Shown here: positions 31,601 through 39,051 of the stretch, in pieces | Layout: each line of letters begins with the position of its first letter | Position numbering within the stretch: position 1 is the first letter of the stretch | DNA from: Flammeovirgaceae bacterium UBA1842 | Lineage (GTDB): Bacteria > Bacteroidota > Bacteroidia > Cytophagales > Cyclobacteriaceae | Assembly: GCA_002338655.1 (NCBI GenBank) | Contig: DDIU01000003.1 | Coordinates: 1-39,394, forward strand | Direction: 5' to 3' | DNA: 39,394 bases | The notes under the pieces: model-generated | Seen by the model: only the letters and a program-made list of their open reading frames with translations | Databases searched by the model: none | What the model was told of the DNA's origin: nothing | Made by a program: the position numbers and the translations under genes

Positions 31601-32254
31601 ATGATCAAAAAAGTAGTATTATTGATATTAACACTTATATCCTCAAATATGTACGCACAAAAATCTTTTCTGGCACTTGGTGACTCCTATACCATTGGTG
31701 AAAGTGTAGATGAAAGTGGTCGTTGGCCTATTCAACTTGTCAACCGACTCAATGCCAAGGGCTATTCCATTGATGAGCCTTTGATAATTGCCAAAACTGG
31801 TTGGAGAACAGATGACCTCGCTGGGGCCATTGGTAGTACAGAATTATTGGCCAATTATGACCTGGTTAGCTTGTTAATTGGAGTTAATAACCAATATCAA
31901 GGTAAGTCGGTTGTGTCTTATATTCCGGAATTTAAGGGATTGTTAGAAACGGCTATTACGCTGGCTGGAGGTAACAAAGACCATGTTTTTGTGGTTTCTA
32001 TTCCAGATTATGGCTTTACGCCATTTGGATTGGCCAAGAAAGATAAAATATCAAAGGAATTGGATGCTTATAATGCGGCCAACAAGGCATTAGCTGCTGA
32101 ATTTGGTGTAAAGTACTATAACATTACTGACATTTCCCGATCTGATAAAGCTGAGTTAGTGGCGGCTGATGGATTACACCCTTCAGCCATTCAATATGGC
32201 TTATGGGTAGATGTTTTAATGGCTGATCCGGAATTTATAAAGATGTTGAAATAA
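31601..32254 (+). CDS. SGNH/GDSL-type hydrolase, exported
   Basis: A 217-aa esterase/lipase-like enzyme with a signal peptide (1-19, ending MYAQ). Block I LALGDSYTIG gives the Ser nucleophile (Ser29), block III is GVNNQYQ (Asn oxyanion residue), and the late block V DGLHPSAIQY gives the Asp/His dyad. It is a single-domain SGNH hydrolase acting in the periplasm or outside the cell. It follows the sigma/anti-sigma-like pair by 5 bases and is likely co-transcribed with it. Confidence 0.85.
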   Translation: MIKKVVLLILTLISSNMYAQKSFLALGDSYTIGESVDESGRWPIQLVNRLNAKGYSIDEPLIIAKTGWRTDDLAGAIGSTELLANYDLVSLLIGVNNQYQGKSVVSYIPEFKGLLETAITLAGGNKDHVFVVSIPDYGFTPFGLAKKDKISKELDAYNAANKALAAEFGVKYYNITDISRSDKAELVAADGLHPSAIQYGLWVDVLMADPEFIKMLK

Positions 32255-32255
32255 A

Positions 32256-33467
32256 TCAAGCTCCCTTTTCTACCCTAAGTTTTTGGGCGATGAATAAGGC
32301 TATAATGCTAAATACTATGGCAATATAGCCTACATATTCATACCCAATCAGTGCCTTTGCCCCTTCAATTGCCGTGGAAGGGGTTTCTGTTATGATGGCC
32401 CCGGCCAATAAGGCTGCACATCCCGATGAAAACTGTTGCACTGAAGCACGGATACTCATAAAGCTCCCTCTATTTTCAGACTTGATAACCGTGGTAACCA
32501 TGGTGGTAGAGGGTACAATCCTTCCATTGGAAAGTATGAAAAATATCCCAGTTATAACCAAGGCTTGCCACATGGGAATGGGGGTCAAATGAGTGATCAC
32601 CAGAATTGGGATCATCACCAATGTTCCGAAAATGGTAAATATTTTTTTCTTACCATATTTATCCGCTAATCGTCCCACAAGTGGCGAGGTGAATATCGTT
32701 AACCCACCACCAACTAAATAGATATAAGTTAATTCTTGCTCAGTAAATCCTACATTCCCAACCATATAGGGAGCGATAAAGGGGATGATAGTAAAATGCC
32801 CAAACATGAGTAAAGAAGTAAAGGCCAACCCCATAAGAGGGTTTCTCTTTCCCAATACTGATTTTATAATTTGTACAGGCGATTGCTTTCCATTGCCGTT
32901 TTCCATGTGTTGCGACATGGAGGGTACATAGACTATAATTAATATATTGACAATGATCCCAAATGCTCCAAGGAATAGAAATGGAGCATGCCAGCTATAC
33001 AGCGTAGCGAGATACAGTCCGAAGGGAACCCCGAAAACAGAAGCTACTGAAAATGAGGCCATCACAAACCCAATACCTGCGGCCCTACGTTCATGAGGTA
33101 TGGCATCACTAACTATGGACAAAACCAAGGCACCCAACACCCCTCCAAATGCACCGGCAATAGATCTGGTAATAAGTAATACATGATAGCTAGGGGCGAA
33201 AGCACAAGCCAAAGTACCGAGCGTAAAGCCTATAAATATCACGGTCAATGCATTTTTTCGGTCAAAACGGTCGATTGCGAAGGCTACTATTAACCCAGAT
33301 ACCGCTGCAGAGAAGGTATAGGAAGATACCAAAAAGCTGAATTGTCTTGGCGTAATGTCAAAAATCCGCATCAATTGAGGGCCTAGCGGCATCACAATCA
33401 TAAAATCCATGATATGTGAAAACAAAGCAGAAGCCAGTACGAGAAGTAGGATTTTTTCTTTGGACAT
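32256..33467 (-). CDS. MFS transporter
   Basis: A 403-aa permease with twelve hydrophobic segments in two halves. MFS motif A is visible twice as FDRKNALTV (after helix 2, AFAIDRFDRKNAL) and VGRLADKYGKKKIF in the second half. The layout (AraJ/PucI-like arabinose-efflux-permease class) suggests drug or sugar efflux; substrate unknown. It converges with the SGNH gene: their ends are one base apart. Confidence 0.9.
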   Translation of the reverse strand: MSKEKILLLVLASALFSHIMDFMIVMPLGPQLMRIFDITPRQFSFLVSSYTFSAAVSGLIVAFAIDRFDRKNALTVIFIGFTLGTLACAFAPSYHVLLITRSIAGAFGGVLGALVLSIVSDAIPHERRAAGIGFVMASFSVASVFGVPFGLYLATLYSWHAPFLFLGAFGIIVNILIIVYVPSMSQHMENGNGKQSPVQIIKSVLGKRNPLMGLAFTSLLMFGHFTIIPFIAPYMVGNVGFTEQELTYIYLVGGGLTIFTSPLVGRLADKYGKKKIFTIFGTLVMIPILVITHLTPIPMWQALVITGIFFILSNGRIVPSTTMVTTVIKSENRGSFMSIRASVQQFSSGCAALLAGAIITETPSTAIEGAKALIGYEYVGYIAIVFSIIALFIAQKLRVEKGA

Positions 33468-33544
33468 GGGCTGTGAAGGTAAGTGATTTTTTCTGAGGAC
33501 TCAATTTTCTTCAGCACCCAGTATCCCAGTAATTTATAAAGTGG

Positions 33545-33988
33545 CTATTGGATTTTAGTAATAGTATAATCCCTGCCATTCAACTCAATTTTTTCTCCCA
33601 CCTTTTTACCTAAAAAAGCACTTCCAATAGGGGAGTTTGGTGCAATGGCAAAAACACTATATCCATCTAGGTCAATTTTTCCCAGCCCGACACTAATATA
33701 AAAATTGCCATTATTCGTTTCTATCAAAGCCCCAACCATGCCAACATCCAAAACAGTATCACTCCTTATTTGCGAAAGCAACCCATGTACTTTTATCATC
33801 TCATTGTATTGGGTCATTAAATTCTCCTGTTCAAGGTGAATCATCGCCCTACTGGTCTCGTACTTGTCACCAACGGAGCTCTTCGAGTCTTCACCAGCCG
33901 ATTCCTGCAAATCAGCAATAGCACTTTTCAAACTTTTAAGTTTATCCGATACCTGTTGGAGGCAAGAAGTCAAGATTTTCCTTTTCAT
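33545..33988 (-). CDS. GreA/GreB-family protein
   Basis: A 147-aa protein: an N-terminal coiled coil (about 5-75, CLQQVSDKLKSLKSAIADLQ) and a C-terminal GreA/GreB-type domain (about 80-147), with the FAIAPNSPIGSAFLGKKVGE signature loop. Gre factors bind the RNA polymerase secondary channel and restore backtracked complexes. This one is a shortened, divergent member, so classic transcript cleavage is not certain. A -7 box (34009-34016) precedes it. Confidence 0.7.
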   Translation of the reverse strand: MKRKILTSCLQQVSDKLKSLKSAIADLQESAGEDSKSSVGDKYETSRAMIHLEQENLMTQYNEMIKVHGLLSQIRSDTVLDVGMVGALIETNNGNFYISVGLGKIDLDGYSVFAIAPNSPIGSAFLGKKVGEKIELNGRDYTITKIQ

Positions 33989-34008
33989 ATTTAATTGATA
34001 TAGAACTG

Positions 34009-34016
34009 CAAAATTA
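34009..34016 (-). promoter_or_regulatory. -7 box (TAATTTTG) of the GreA/GreB-like gene
   Basis: Exact TAnnTTTG match on the minus strand, 20 bases before the ATG at 33988. No clear TTG is present at the ideal spacing. Confidence 0.4.
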
Positions 34017-34099
34017 GTATGTCCAATGGTCTGGAACTAGATGTTTTTTTATTTCGTTTCGTTTTTGCTATATTTTCAAAGCATTTAACCATATCTAGC

Positions 34100-34957
34100 A
34101 TGAAAAAAATATTCGTTCCGACAGATTTCTCAGACATTTCAAAAAGTGCCTTAAAACTCGCTGTTGACATTGGCAGGTATTCCAACTCCGAAATATACCT
34201 TGTGAACTTTATGAAGCACCCCTTTGGACGCACTTTTTCGACCACAGGGGAAATAAGGGATTTAAGTAACACAGAAAAGAATCTTTTTACTTTAGAATTA
34301 GTCAGAAAAAACCAGAGTAGACTGGCTAAGTTGGCAGACCAGTATGGGATTTCAGTAAAAATCCAATATCAGGTTTATAATGAGGAGTTTACTGATGGTT
34401 TTGAAGATTATATTAAAACAAATAATATTGATTTGGTGGTGATGGGTACTTCTGGTGAAGAAAGTATTGAGGAGTTCTTTAGTGGTAATCACACCATTCA
34501 AATGATTGAAAAGGCAACATGCCCCGTGATTTCATTGAAAGATGAATACAAGGATATGGACTTTAAAAACATCATTGTAGGCATTGATTTAGAAAAAGAT
34601 AGTAATGATAATTTCACCCAGGCAGCAGTCTTTCTCAATGACTTTGCAAAATCTGTTCATGGAAAGTTACATCTAGTGCACGTAGCAGATTTAAATGCCA
34701 ATAAATCAGAACTGGAGAAAAAAGTCAATGACTTTGCCACAAAACATGGCTTTAAAAACTTTACTGTTACCATTATTCAAAACGATAACAAAGGACACGG
34801 CTTGGTAAATTATTCAAATACAATGAAAACCTCCATAATAGCAATCTTGACTCATGCCGAGGGAGGATTGCTTAGGAAGTTTTATAAAAGCACGGCTGAC
34901 GAACTGTCCAAAACAAGTAGCCTGCCTGTGATGTCTATTAATTTACACAACATATAA
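34100..34957 (+). CDS. Two-domain universal stress protein (UspA family)
   Basis: A 285-aa protein starting MKKIFVPTDFSDISKSALKLA, the normal Usp beginning; the frame extends upstream to 34019 but that part is not conserved-looking and lacks a Usp fold. Domain 1 (about 1-150) keeps an ATP-binding-type VVMGTSGEES...SGNHT loop. Domain 2 (about 155-285) begins KNIIVGIDLEKDSNDNFTQA but its loop is altered (THAEGGLLRKFYKST). Usp proteins bind nucleotides and respond to stress. It ends at a strong terminator. Confidence 0.88.
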   Translation: MKKIFVPTDFSDISKSALKLAVDIGRYSNSEIYLVNFMKHPFGRTFSTTGEIRDLSNTEKNLFTLELVRKNQSRLAKLADQYGISVKIQYQVYNEEFTDGFEDYIKTNNIDLVVMGTSGEESIEEFFSGNHTIQMIEKATCPVISLKDEYKDMDFKNIIVGIDLEKDSNDNFTQAAVFLNDFAKSVHGKLHLVHVADLNANKSELEKKVNDFATKHGFKNFTVTIIQNDNKGHGLVNYSNTMKTSIIAILTHAEGGLLRKFYKSTADELSKTSSLPVMSINLHNI

Positions 34958-34979
34958 TTTTAAACCCCGGTATATAAAT

Positions 34980-35013
34980 AAAAACCTGACAGGTTTCAGT
35001 CTGTCAGGTTTTT
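34980..35013. terminator. Strong intrinsic terminator after the Usp gene
   Basis: 13-bp perfect stem AAAAACCTGACAG / CTGTCAGGTTTTT, 8-base loop, followed by ATTT on the plus strand. A second hairpin (AACCTGAT-AACC-ATCAGGTT) directly follows at 35018-35037 and overlaps an alternative stem at 35023-35040. Confidence 0.85.
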
Positions 35014-35065
35014 ATTTAACCTGATAACCATCAGGTTATCAATACTGTACTAGGTGAATCATTGT

Positions 35066-36895
35066 TTATATACTTTCTGCTTTCTTGGTATCCACCCACT
35101 CATTCACAAGCATTTCCAATGTATTTAATGGTATGGCTCCACTGGTCAAAACCACTTCATGGAATTCCCTTAAGTCAAACTTATCGCCAAGCTTTTCTTT
35201 GGCTGCAGCCCTGAGTTCCAATATTTTAAGCATACCAATTTTATAGGCCGTAGCTTGTGATGGCATTACAATGTGTCTTTCAACCATTCGTACACATTCC
35301 CTTTCACTACCTGAGGTGTTATTTATATAGTAGTCAATGCCCTGTTGTCTTGTCCATTTCTTTAAATGAATACCAGTGTCAACCACCAATCGGCAAGCCC
35401 TCCAAAGTTCCATCGCCAACCTTCCGTAATTAGCATAAGGATTGGAATACATTCCCATTTCTTTCGGTACATATTCACTATAAAGCTCCCATCCCTCAAC
35501 ATAGGCAGTATACCCACCGAACTTACGGAACTTAGGGATTCCAGTTAGTTCCTGGGCAATCGACCTGTCCATGTGGTGGCCTGGAATACCTTCATGGTAA
35601 GCCAGGGCTTCCATTTCGAACTTAGGCATATTTTTGCTGTTGGCCAGATTAACATAATAGGTGCCGGGCCTAGAGCCGTCTGGAGCAGGCGACTGATAAA
35701 ATGCTTTACCGGCTGAGTTTTCCCTGAATGCCTCAACCCGCTTTACCATAACCCTAGCTTTGGGCTTGGTGATAAACAGCTCGTCAAGCCTGCTTTCCAT
35801 GTTATTGATAATTTGTTTGGCACTGTCAAGGTATTCCTCCTTGCCTTCATCTGTATTTGGATAATAGAATTGATCATCCTCCTTTAGAAAAGTGAAAAAG
35901 GCTTTTAGATCACCTTCAAAACCCACTTCCTTCATTACTTCACGCATCTCATTATGTATTCGCTCCACTTCGCTCAAGCCAATTTGGTGAATTTCTTCTG
36001 CGGTTAGATCCGTGGTTGTAGTCCTTTTCAAGGCCATATTATAGTACTCGTTTCCATTGGGAAATTTCCATGCTCCATCCTCTTCAGTGGCCCGTGTTTC
36101 CTGATCTTCTAAAAAACCAATTAGTTGAGTATAGGCAGGCTGTACAGAACTGAGCAAAGCCTCTTTGGCACTATTGATCAGGTTGGTCTTGGCGTCATCA
36201 GCAATATCTAAAGCGGCCACTTTTCCTTCAAAGTCAGCTAATAATGTACCTGATGCCCCTTTTTCAAATGGAGCTCCTTTCAAGATATTTTTAGAATCTT
36301 CAATCACCCTTGGAAAAACGAATTTTGGAGGTACTATTCCATTGTCTTCACGGGTTTTTAAGCCAGTTATTAGCTGATCAAATAGGTGCGAGACACCTTT
36401 GAGTCTGGCAACGTAGGCGGCCGCATCACTTGAATCTTTAACTTGATGGATATTGATCAAAAAGGAAGGCACTTGCGAATGCATACCGAACATTTGATTC
36501 ACCGGGTAGTTATAAAACCTCCATTTGAAGTTGTTGATATTGTCCTCGGCATCCTTCTTAAATAGATCATAACTTATTTTTCCTTGTTTATCCAACCTGC
36601 TGCGATCTATGGAATCTACCAAATACTTAAGTTCGTCTTTTGTAATTGCCAGATCTTCAGCTGCACGCTCATCAGAAATATCGTCCCACTTGTCATAATC
36701 GGTTTTAATTCCCAAATAACTTTGTCTCATTGGTGATCGGTCTAGCCCTTTTTGGAATGATTCTTCAAAGAAATCATTAGCCTTTGCAGTTTCAGTGGCT
36801 ATTTGTTCTTCTGTCCAAGTTTCATTTGCCTGGTTTCCACAAGCCCACAATGCCGTAAATAAAGCAAAGAGCGCAAATCTTTTGATGCTGTTCAT
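35066..36895 (-). CDS. DUF885-family metallopeptidase-like lipoprotein
   Basis: A 609-aa exported protein. The signal sequence ends LWAC (residues 16-19), a lipobox, so it is likely a lipoprotein. The DUF885 domain covers most of the chain and includes the zinc-binding motif HEGIPGHH (434-441) with a downstream EGWELYSEYV glutamate segment, as in members of this family thought to be zinc-dependent carboxypeptidases. Peptide cleavage outside the cytoplasm is likely; specificity unknown. Confidence 0.88.
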   Translation of the reverse strand: MNSIKRFALFALFTALWACGNQANETWTEEQIATETAKANDFFEESFQKGLDRSPMRQSYLGIKTDYDKWDDISDERAAEDLAITKDELKYLVDSIDRSRLDKQGKISYDLFKKDAEDNINNFKWRFYNYPVNQMFGMHSQVPSFLINIHQVKDSSDAAAYVARLKGVSHLFDQLITGLKTREDNGIVPPKFVFPRVIEDSKNILKGAPFEKGASGTLLADFEGKVAALDIADDAKTNLINSAKEALLSSVQPAYTQLIGFLEDQETRATEEDGAWKFPNGNEYYNMALKRTTTTDLTAEEIHQIGLSEVERIHNEMREVMKEVGFEGDLKAFFTFLKEDDQFYYPNTDEGKEEYLDSAKQIINNMESRLDELFITKPKARVMVKRVEAFRENSAGKAFYQSPAPDGSRPGTYYVNLANSKNMPKFEMEALAYHEGIPGHHMDRSIAQELTGIPKFRKFGGYTAYVEGWELYSEYVPKEMGMYSNPYANYGRLAMELWRACRLVVDTGIHLKKWTRQQGIDYYINNTSGSERECVRMVERHIVMPSQATAYKIGMLKILELRAAAKEKLGDKFDLREFHEVVLTSGAIPLNTLEMLVNEWVDTKKAESI

Positions 36896-36951
36896 AATTT
36901 GGTTTTTAATTTTTATTGAAACTTGAAATTAATGAATATTCAGAGGCTTGT

Positions 36952-37046
36952 CAAAACGGCATAAAAAAACCCCGACCAATGATCGGGGGTTTAATACCTA
37001 AGCATGTCTAGTTTATTCAGCAATAACTTTGATATCTATTTTGTTC
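36952..37046. repeat. Duplicated rplI 3' end and terminator, copy A
   Basis: CAAAACGGCATAAAAAAACC (36952-36971) recurs identically at 38285-38304. In addition, 37013-37046 repeats the last part of rplI: on the minus strand it encodes IDIKVIAE plus a stop, against IDIKIIAE plus a stop in rplI. It lies downstream of the two lipoprotein genes. Confidence 0.8.
36963..36988 (-). terminator. Intrinsic terminator of the first lipoprotein gene
   Basis: On the minus strand, CCCCGATC-ATT-GGTCGGGG (one G-U pair) is followed by TTTTTTTAT. It is a sibling of the rplI terminator at 38296-38326, part of the same duplication. Confidence 0.88.
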
Positions 37047-37506
37047 ATCCACCACCATTCAAAGCCACTGCCTCTTCATAATCGGCATCGGTAAAGGTGT
37101 AATAAATTTCATACAGCTTATCGTTTACCTTGCCTCCGGTGTAAGATGATCTCAACCACAAACTTCTCGAAACATCTTGTTGTTCTTCTTTGGTATGTAC
37201 TACTGTGATACTGCCATCGTAAATTACATAGGAACTATCAGCGCCAGAGGGCAAATATGGTATGTTTTCTTTAAATATCTCATTGTAGATTTTCCAAGTT
37301 TCATTATGTTTCAAAGTAATTGAATGGAATATATCTTCCTTGTAAAAACTTTGTATATTAATTGTGTGTGAGGAATTATTTTCAATTATTGTATAATGCT
37401 CAATATCCGGCTCAGGAGGAAAATTTTCTCCGTTCCCATTGAGCAAATCACAGCCAGATAAGGCCATGAAAGCAAAGAGGATCGTGCTTATAATTATATT
37501 TTTCAT
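37045..37506 (-). CDS. Hypothetical lipoprotein, paralogue 1
   Basis: A 153-aa protein with a lipoprotein signal (residues 1-19, ALSGC lipobox, Cys19). It shares a near-identical first ~45 residues (DLLNGNGENFPPEPDIEHYT) and last ~35 (SSYTGGKVNDKLYEIYYTFT) with the gene at 37604-38065, while the middle (about 46-115) is much more divergent. It is the product of a tandem gene duplication, possibly with conversion of the ends. Function unknown; I do not recognise the family. Confidence 0.75.
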   Translation of the reverse strand: MKNIIISTILFAFMALSGCDLLNGNGENFPPEPDIEHYTIIENNSSHTINIQSFYKEDIFHSITLKHNETWKIYNEIFKENIPYLPSGADSSYVIYDGSITVVHTKEEQQDVSRSLWLRSSYTGGKVNDKLYEIYYTFTDADYEEAVALNGGG

Positions 37507-37549
37507 AAGTTACCAGTAATTCATATAGGTATTATTCCTCTGCACCATT

Positions 37550-37602
37550 ATGTGCCCTTAGTGGTTAATTAAAAACCGCAGAGTGAACAGAGGTACACAG
37601 AG
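37550..37602. repeat. Dispersed-repeat-like intergenic motif (GTGGTTAATT...CCGCAGAG...CAGAGG...CAGAGA)
   Basis: The sequence around 37561-37602 contains GTGGTTAATTAAAAACCGCA and then CAGAG units at roughly 10-base spacing. From memory, motifs of the kind CTCTGTG-CCTCTG-CTCTGCGGTT are scattered through intergenic DNA of many environmental bacteria. It lies between the two lipoprotein genes. Only this copy is seen here. Confidence 0.4.
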
Positions 37603-37603
37603 A

Positions 37604-38065
37604 TTACCCACCACCATTCAATGCCACGGCCTCTTCATAATCTTCATCGGTGAAAGTGTAGTAAATTTCATACAGCTTATCGTTTACCTTGCCTCCTGTA
37701 TAGGATGATACCAATAACATACTTCTGTCAACAGGCTGTACTTCGTCTTTAGTATTCCAAACTGAAATGCTACCATCATAAAAAATTTGAACACTATCTG
37801 CTATTTCCGGAAAAAAGGGTAGTTGTTCTTTAAAAAGTTCATTTTTAAACTCCCATTTTTTACTTTGCCCAATTATAATAGTATGAAACAATTCACCTTC
37901 AAAATACCTGTGTATATCAACTATATGGTTAGAGTTATTAACTATTATAGTATAATGCTCAATATCAGGCTCAGGAGGAAAATTTTCTCCGTTCCCATTG
38001 AGCAAATCACAGCCAGATAACGCCATGAAAGCAAAGAGGATCGTGCTAATAATTATTTTTTTCAT
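37604..38065 (-). CDS. Hypothetical lipoprotein, paralogue 2
   Basis: A 153-aa lipoprotein (Cys19 in ALSGC) almost identical to the downstream gene at both ends but different in the middle: here NHIVDIHRYFEGELFHTIII, there SHTINIQSFYKEDIFHSITL. Both keep DGSI and (R/D)RS(L/M) positions. Its promoter lies in the AT-rich 38066-38284 region. Function unknown. Confidence 0.75.
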   Translation of the reverse strand: MKKIIISTILFAFMALSGCDLLNGNGENFPPEPDIEHYTIIVNNSNHIVDIHRYFEGELFHTIIIGQSKKWEFKNELFKEQLPFFPEIADSVQIFYDGSISVWNTKDEVQPVDRSMLLVSSYTGGKVNDKLYEIYYTFTDEDYEEAVALNGGG

Positions 38066-38284
38066 GGCAACCAGTTGTAATGTCCTCGGGATGACATGAG
38101 AAAGTAATTCCTATAATTACCACTACCATAATTAATGCATTGGATTTGTTTAAGTGTCTCATTATTAAGTGTTTACAATATAGATATAGTTTGAGATAAC
38201 AAATTGCAATAAATATTTATTAAAACAATTAAAAACATTTAAAATATTTAAATAATACAAAAATGTAATTATGATATGTCGTAA
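38066..38284. other. AT-rich non-coding region
   Basis: No gene is seen. Bases 38150-38275 are strongly AT-rich and include a perfect 14-bp palindrome AATAAATATTTATT (38208-38221). The promoter of the second lipoprotein gene must lie here; no clear TAnnTTTG box was found. Confidence 0.4.
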
Positions 38285-38384
38285 CAAAACGGCATAAAAA
38301 AACCCCTAACTAAAAGTCAGGGGTTTTCGATACTTCAAATTTGTAAAAGCTTATTCAGCTATAATTTTGATATCTATTTCGTGC
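38285..38384. repeat. rplI 3' end and terminator, copy B
   Basis: The resident version of the sequence duplicated at 36952-37046, comprising the rplI terminator and the last codons of rplI. Confidence 0.8.
38296..38326 (-). terminator. Intrinsic terminator of the rpsF-rpsR-rplI operon
   Basis: On the minus strand, AAAACCCCTGAC-TTTTA-GTTAGGGGTTTTTTTAT: an 8-bp stem plus A-T extension and a run of seven T. Confidence 0.9.
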
Positions 38385-38791
38385 TGTACATCTCTATGAA
38401 TATCAATAACCGCTTTATATTCACCTAGTTCTTTGATTGGGTTGAAAGAGATTTTCTTTCTGTCAATATCAAATCCCTTGGCTTTCAAAGCATCAGACAA
38501 TTGCATAGCTGTAATAGCACCGAATATCTTTCCACTTTCACCGGCTTTAGTACCGATTTCAAGTGTTAAAGCACCGATTGATTTAGCTAAATCTTCAGCA
38601 TCCTTTTTAAGCTTCTCAGCTTTATGAGCTGCTTGTGCGATGTTTTCATTAAACATTTTTTGATTCGACTCATTTGCAATAATTGCAAATCCTTGAGGGA
38701 TCAAATAGTTTCTTCCGTACCCTGGCTTTACACTTACTGTGTCGTTCTTATAACCAAGTCCTTGTATATCTTGCTTTAATATTACTTCCAT
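38351..38791 (-). CDS. rplI: 50S ribosomal protein bL9
   Basis: A 146-aa ribosomal protein of the large subunit. The N-terminal signature LGYKNDTVSVKPGYGRNYLIPQG is intact, followed by the long connecting helix (about 40-75) and the C-terminal domain with GKIFGAITAMQLSDALKAKG. It is the last gene of rpsF-rpsR-rplI, 8 bases after rpsR. Its final nine codons recur downstream at 37013-37046. Confidence 0.97.
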   Translation of the reverse strand: MEVILKQDIQGLGYKNDTVSVKPGYGRNYLIPQGFAIIANESNQKMFNENIAQAAHKAEKLKKDAEDLAKSIGALTLEIGTKAGESGKIFGAITAMQLSDALKAKGFDIDRKKISFNPIKELGEYKAVIDIHRDVQHEIDIKIIAE

Positions 38792-38799
38792 GGTCAGTC

Positions 38800-39051
38800 T
38801 TATTTAAGGGAATCAGTAACGTAAGGCAACAAAGCAATGTGTCTTGCTCTTTTAACTGCTTGAGCAACTTTCTTCTGAAATTTCAAGCTAGTTCCTGTTA
38901 ACCTTCTAGGCAATATTTTACCTTGCTCATTAACAAACTTCAATAAGAAGTCAGGATCCTTGTAATCAATGTATTTAATGCCATTTTTCTTGAAACGGCA
39001 ATATTTCTTGGTGTTTTCGCCTCTATTGATAGGCTCGTTTACTAATGTCAT
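38800..39051 (-). CDS. rpsR: 30S ribosomal protein bS18
   Basis: An 83-aa small-subunit protein: CRFKKNGIKYIDYKDPDFLL, then KILPRRLTGTSLKFQKKVAQ and AVKRARHIALLPYVTD are the standard bS18 segments. It binds next to bS6 on the platform of the 30S subunit. Its start overlaps the rpsF stop by four bases. Confidence 0.97.
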   Translation of the reverse strand: MTLVNEPINRGENTKKYCRFKKNGIKYIDYKDPDFLLKFVNEQGKILPRRLTGTSLKFQKKVAQAVKRARHIALLPYVTDSLK

